Source of the DNA: Plakobranchus ocellatus
Lineage: Eukaryota; Mollusca; Gastropoda; Plakobranchidae
Assembly (NCBI GenBank): GCA_019648995.1
Contig: BLXT01008489.1
Location: 485,536 to 522,638 of the forward strand
Reading direction: 5' to 3'
DNA: 37,103 nucleotides
Shown: positions 34,156 through 37,103 of the stretch, one piece after another
Position numbering within the stretch: position 1 is the stretch's first letter
Layout: each line of letters begins with the position of its first letter
Made by a program: the position numbers and the translations under genes
Notes under the pieces: model-generated
What the model was told of the DNA's origin: nothing
Database searches by the model: none
Seen by the model: the letters and a program-made list of their open reading frames with translations, nothing else

Positions 34156-34850
34156 TTATGTTTGATCCCCGCATTTATTGAAGAACATCACGAATAACCT
34201 CTTGAAACATTCCCTCTTCATTGCAGTTTGTGCGGTGTCTTGAAAGGTTACTAAAGTCTTCCATGCAAAAGACCAGACATTTGCACTGAACATGACCCCA
34301 AAGCCGAAAAAGAACCACATAGGGATTTCTGGGTCCTCAGCCAAGCGTTGCTACCGGCATAGCCTTTTTGTGTCAGACGTATCTTCGCAAGCTATCTAGC
34401 TACAACCAAATTTGTCAAAGGTTTGAAAGTCCTCAACATTTTCAATATAAGTGGCTACAGATCGAAAGCCCTTTTCAAACACCAACCAAATCTTCATCTC
34501 ATATTACTCTTCATCTTGAAAGTTAGAGAATAGCTGAAATTCTTCAGTAGAATACTGAAGGTGTGAAAAAAAAGTGCCGATATCATGTATCAGAAGATTA
34601 GTGCAGACAGTCCAACCCCAACTGATGCTTGTCAACCTCAGCAATAAGCTCAAATAAGACTGTGAAGAGAACCTGTTTTCTGTTATTCGAAGCAAAGCAT
34701 ATCGGAATAGACCTGATCCTCAGGCGTTCCGTTTTGCTCTACGAAAGATCATGGTGGCCAAAGCGCTGTCGCTCATTTGAGGCACAAACTGCAAGGAAGA
34801 TTTAGACACATTTCTTTCCAATTTCACGTTGTCAGCTTCACCACAGCCAC
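34156..34850 (-). pseudogene. Decayed membrane-protein frame, possibly a Frizzled/Smoothened-like 7TM end
   Basis: One minus-strand frame spans about 230 codons with only four stops, far fewer than chance in AT-rich DNA. It reads ALATMIFRRAKRNA (stop) RYALLRITENRFSS, a hydrophobic piece LSLLLRLTSISWGWTVCTNLL, then VFEKGFRSVATYIENVEDF and a Cys-containing loop with two stops. It ends in a strong hydrophobic helix, MWFFFGFGVMFSANVWSFAW, followed by KTLVTFQ and a basic tail to TAA. The helix–Cys-loop–helix–VWS-KTL order resembles helices 6-7 of Frizzled/Smoothened receptors, but the similarity is weak and from memory. More coding-like pieces lie upstream to 35420. Confidence 0.35.
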
Positions 34851-35450
34851 AGCCTCTCCCTATAATCCGTCAACAAACTCAATAGCAAGCACTGGTGGTA
34901 ATTCTGGTAAAGTTAGCCAAAGCAGAGGACATCATTCAGCTGGAAAATCTTGTTGCTTACAACGGGAGCTACATTTTCAAGAAACTGATTCCTGTTGTAT
35001 GTGAGCAATGCGGAATTTATTGCAAGGTGACAGCAATCAAGATGCACGACACCTTATTTGCTTATCATAACCAAAGCGTATGACCACTGCATAAACAGAG
35101 GATTTAAGATTCCCAGCTTTGCACTTTTTGGAGCATTAGGATTGTTTGGAGCTGTCTGTCTGACCCATTTATAAGCTTCATTACGCAAAGCAAAACTGAA
35201 AGAGAACTTTAAGAATATGCCTTGCTGCAAGGATATGATCAGTCAAAAATGTAAACGCCAAACAGCTGCTCGTGTCATAGGCCTTTTTCTCACTATGAGA
35301 ACTGATCTTCAGTTGAAATTGATCAGCAGCAGTCAACAGAGGCACCACGAAGAGATGAAAAAGCAACATCAACAATGAAACTACCTCGTTGCCTGCTTTG
35401 GCAATCAAATCAACCTACCTGTAAGTTCACAATACAATGATTACCACCAT
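34851..35450. other. Coding-like but broken sequence, strand uncertain
   Basis: On the minus strand a frame at 35181-35420 follows a possible acceptor (ACTTACAG) and has VVSLLMLLFHLFVVPLL. From about 35190 to 34960 another frame has SAKLGILNPLFMQWSYALVM and FLENVAPVVSNKIFQL. On the plus strand, 35052-35170 reads PYLLIITKAYDHCINRGF, PSFALFGALGLFGAVC, then after a shift LKENFKNMPCCKDMI, which looks like a 7TM receptor's last helix and palmitoylated tail. Only one strand can be right. The minus strand continues the neighbouring relic. Confidence 0.3.
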
Positions 35451-35473
35451 CCCCGCCCCCACTCCCCACCCCC
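35451..35473 (-). other. C-rich tract, G-quadruplex motif on minus strand
   Basis: Four C tracts (CCCC, CCCCC, CCCC, CCCCC) separated by one to three bases. The minus strand therefore has four G tracts of four or five with short loops. Confidence 0.6.
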
Positions 35474-35480
35474 TTTTTTT

Positions 35481-35575
35481 ACACACACACACACACACAC
35501 ACTCCACACAAATACACACACACTCTCTTCGTCTGAATAAAAAATAAAAAAGAAAAGAAAAACAATTAAAAATAC

Positions 35576-35644
<69 letters not shown>

Positions 35645-35670
35645 GTATCTATCTATCTATCTATCTATCT
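35481..35670. repeat. Microsatellite block (AC)n, (CT)28, (ATCT)9
   Basis: AC at 35481-35502, CT at 35579-35634 and a nearly pure ATCT tetramer at 35635-35670 (one GTAT variant). Such arrays are length-variable. Confidence 0.97.
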
Positions 35671-35699
35671 CTTTCTCTCTTTCATAACCATAAACTCAT

Positions 35700-36703
35700 T
35701 AACGCACATACACACAAACACATACACACACAATGTCCAATAACTATTACTTTCAACTTCATGTATGTGATAGGGATATTTGAAAATCAGCATTCAAATA
35801 GTCAACTGTGCCGAATTTCAGATGCTGTAACCCATTAATCTACTTTAAAAATAAGTAAAGAAATAAGAAAAATAAAAAATAAAAAAACAAAGAAAATATT
35901 GTGTCTTTTAGTTCAAAACCGACTTGAGGCTAGTAAATACTAAAATAATTACGAAAGACCGATTCCGATAGCAAAAAGGGGAACCCTAGCAAAAACACGA
36001 GACACGCGATGCTTTCCGCGCTCAGTTGACAGGGATGTGGTGGGGTTTTTGGACAGAGGCCAAAGAAAAAGTGGTTTGTCTAAGCAAGGCTGAGTCTAGC
36101 CTCTTACTCAATACCTCTAGATGATTTAATACGATAGATAATACTTTTACCTCAACACCTAGTTCCGACCCCTTAACCACTATGAAATGTTATTTTGTGT
36201 CCACAAAGCATCTGAACTATAATTATCTTCCCAAGACCCCCTGCCAGATATGAACTGATAACCGTCTTGTATGAAAGCCTTGGCCAAGAAAATTGATAAA
36301 ACCTTGGGCACTGGTCATTCAGTGGTCACTCTCGGTGTGGAACTGGTCTCAGCATTGGACAACGAAGAAGTAGGTTTTTAGGCACATTATTTTATCATAT
36401 GCGTCGAAGATTTGGGGCCACTTCCATATCAGTCTTTTGGGGTAACTCGTTTAGAACCTCAAAAAAAAATTAATGAGCCGAAGTGTTGGAAACATATATA
36501 TCGGACCTATTTTTAGACCAATAAAATTGTTGAGCACTATAAGTATTATTCATTATGCCAGAATTTATGTGATATTTGCATTTTTAATCGCAATCGTATA
36601 ACTGTTGCCAGGCGTAACGGTTTTCAACCGCTCCCTTAAGTGTTTTTTTTTTTGTTTGTTTTTATTAAACCCCCTATTTCCCCACTTTAGTTAAAAGCAA
36701 TTA
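35700..36703. other. Unassigned sequence
   Basis: No open frame or repeat family recognised. A-rich patches lie at 35850-35895. Confidence 0.5.
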
Positions 36704-36850
36704 AGGGCTTTCGTGAGTAAGTAGTTAGCAAACCCACTCCGAGATCTGCAGGGTCCTGTCGCTGACTCGAGCTCCACCACGGGGCCGTAGCCTGTGGGAG
36801 GGTCTAAAAGCTTAAAAGTTAACCTTTTTGTGGACAGGCTATATATAATA
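36704..36850 (+). mobile_element. tRNA-derived SINE, diverged copy
   Basis: It follows the 31562-31711 copy from head to tail. GGCTTTCGTGAGTAAGTAGT stands in the box A region. GAGATCTGCAGGGT, ACTCGAGCTCC (decayed box B) and GGGAGGGTCT follow. The tail CTTTTTGTGGACAGGCTATA runs into TATATATAAT. Confidence 0.6.
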
Positions 36851-36917
36851 TATATATGCACAAAAACTAAACAAAACCTTACAGCTTCTTTCCTTGCCCG
36901 ACGCGATTATTTTGCAG

Positions 36918-37001
36918 GTTTACCAACAACGGCATTAACACTGAAGATCTAGACGATAAAGATGTATTCTCTACAGTTTTTAGTTTCTCTGCTGTTAGCA
37001 G
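36918..37001 (+). CDS. Candidate exon of a new plus-strand gene at the right edge
   Basis: An 84-bp block lies between TTTGCAG (ending 36917) and GTAAGC (from 37002), good acceptor and donor. Two readings fit. In one, ATG at 36962 opens MYSLQFLVSLLLAG, a classic signal peptide interrupted at the donor, so this would be a first coding exon of a secreted or membrane protein. In the other, the whole exon is open in a different frame (FTNNGINTEDLDDKDVFSTV, then FSFSAVSR), a phase 2-2 internal exon that could be part of an Ig-like domain. The sequence does not settle which. The CT-rich sequence after the donor has no further exon before the edge. Confidence 0.45.
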
Positions 37002-37018
37002 GTAAGCTTCAATATCTC

Positions 37019-37103
37019 TTTCTCCCTGTCTCTCTCACACTCATATTTCCTCTCTCTATCTCTTTCTGTCTCTCTCTCTCTCCCTCCTCCTTCCCTCCAT
37101 CTC
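37019..37103. repeat. CT-rich low-complexity sequence at the right edge
   Basis: Pyrimidine-rich CTCTCTC/TCCCTC sequence within the intron that would follow the candidate exon. Confidence 0.8.

Noticed and set aside
1..37103. CRISPR array, bacterial operon, phage or integron structures
   Set aside because: No regularly spaced repeats with unique spacers, no compact gene runs or ribosome binding sites; the rhomboid gene is split by introns.

Overview
The window is animal nuclear DNA: GT–AG introns, a rhomboid protease gene with small exons and large introns, AT-rich non-coding sequence, microsatellites, and remains of several animal transposon classes (mariner, piggyBac, non-LTR retrotransposons, a tRNA-derived SINE). 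The mix suits an invertebrate, perhaps a mollusc, but nothing here fixes the taxon.

Layout. Bases 1-9961 hold the 3' end of one plus-strand gene, a rhomboid-family intramembrane serine protease. Its last four coding exons (372-472, 1567-1687, 8394-8489, 9798-9961) carry the catalytic Ser (GASGG) and His (AHVGG); earlier exons lie left of the window. The 6.7-kb second intron contains a 185-bp imperfect hairpin, a purine-rich AT/AG/GATA tract and a dead piggyBac copy on the minus strand. A complete mariner element (11139-12525, TA duplication, 41-bp inverted ends) follows the gene; its transposase is intact except for one TGA codon. From 12.5 to 23.4 kb the sequence is T-rich and largely featureless, with three short tandem duplications and a good poly(A) signal near 23314.

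From 23.4 to 29.2 kb lies a graveyard of transposons: three non-LTR retrotransposon fragments (two of one family in opposite orientations), two diverged copies of an unidentified ~170-bp segment, a frameshifted transposase-like C-terminus, and the first two of four copies of one tRNA-derived SINE. From 29.2 to 37.1 kb there is mostly unassigned DNA, the other two SINE copies, a decayed ~38-bp minisatellite array, a decayed coding tract with membrane-like segments, a block of CA/CT/ATCT microsatellites, and a candidate exon of a new plus-strand gene at the right edge.

Only the rhomboid gene is convincingly functional. I found no operon-like system, CRISPR array, rRNA or intact tRNA gene. The more unusual signals are the roughly tenfold excess of the palindrome TAGATCTA, the foldback element, the SINE family, the minisatellite arrays and the ambiguous edge exon.
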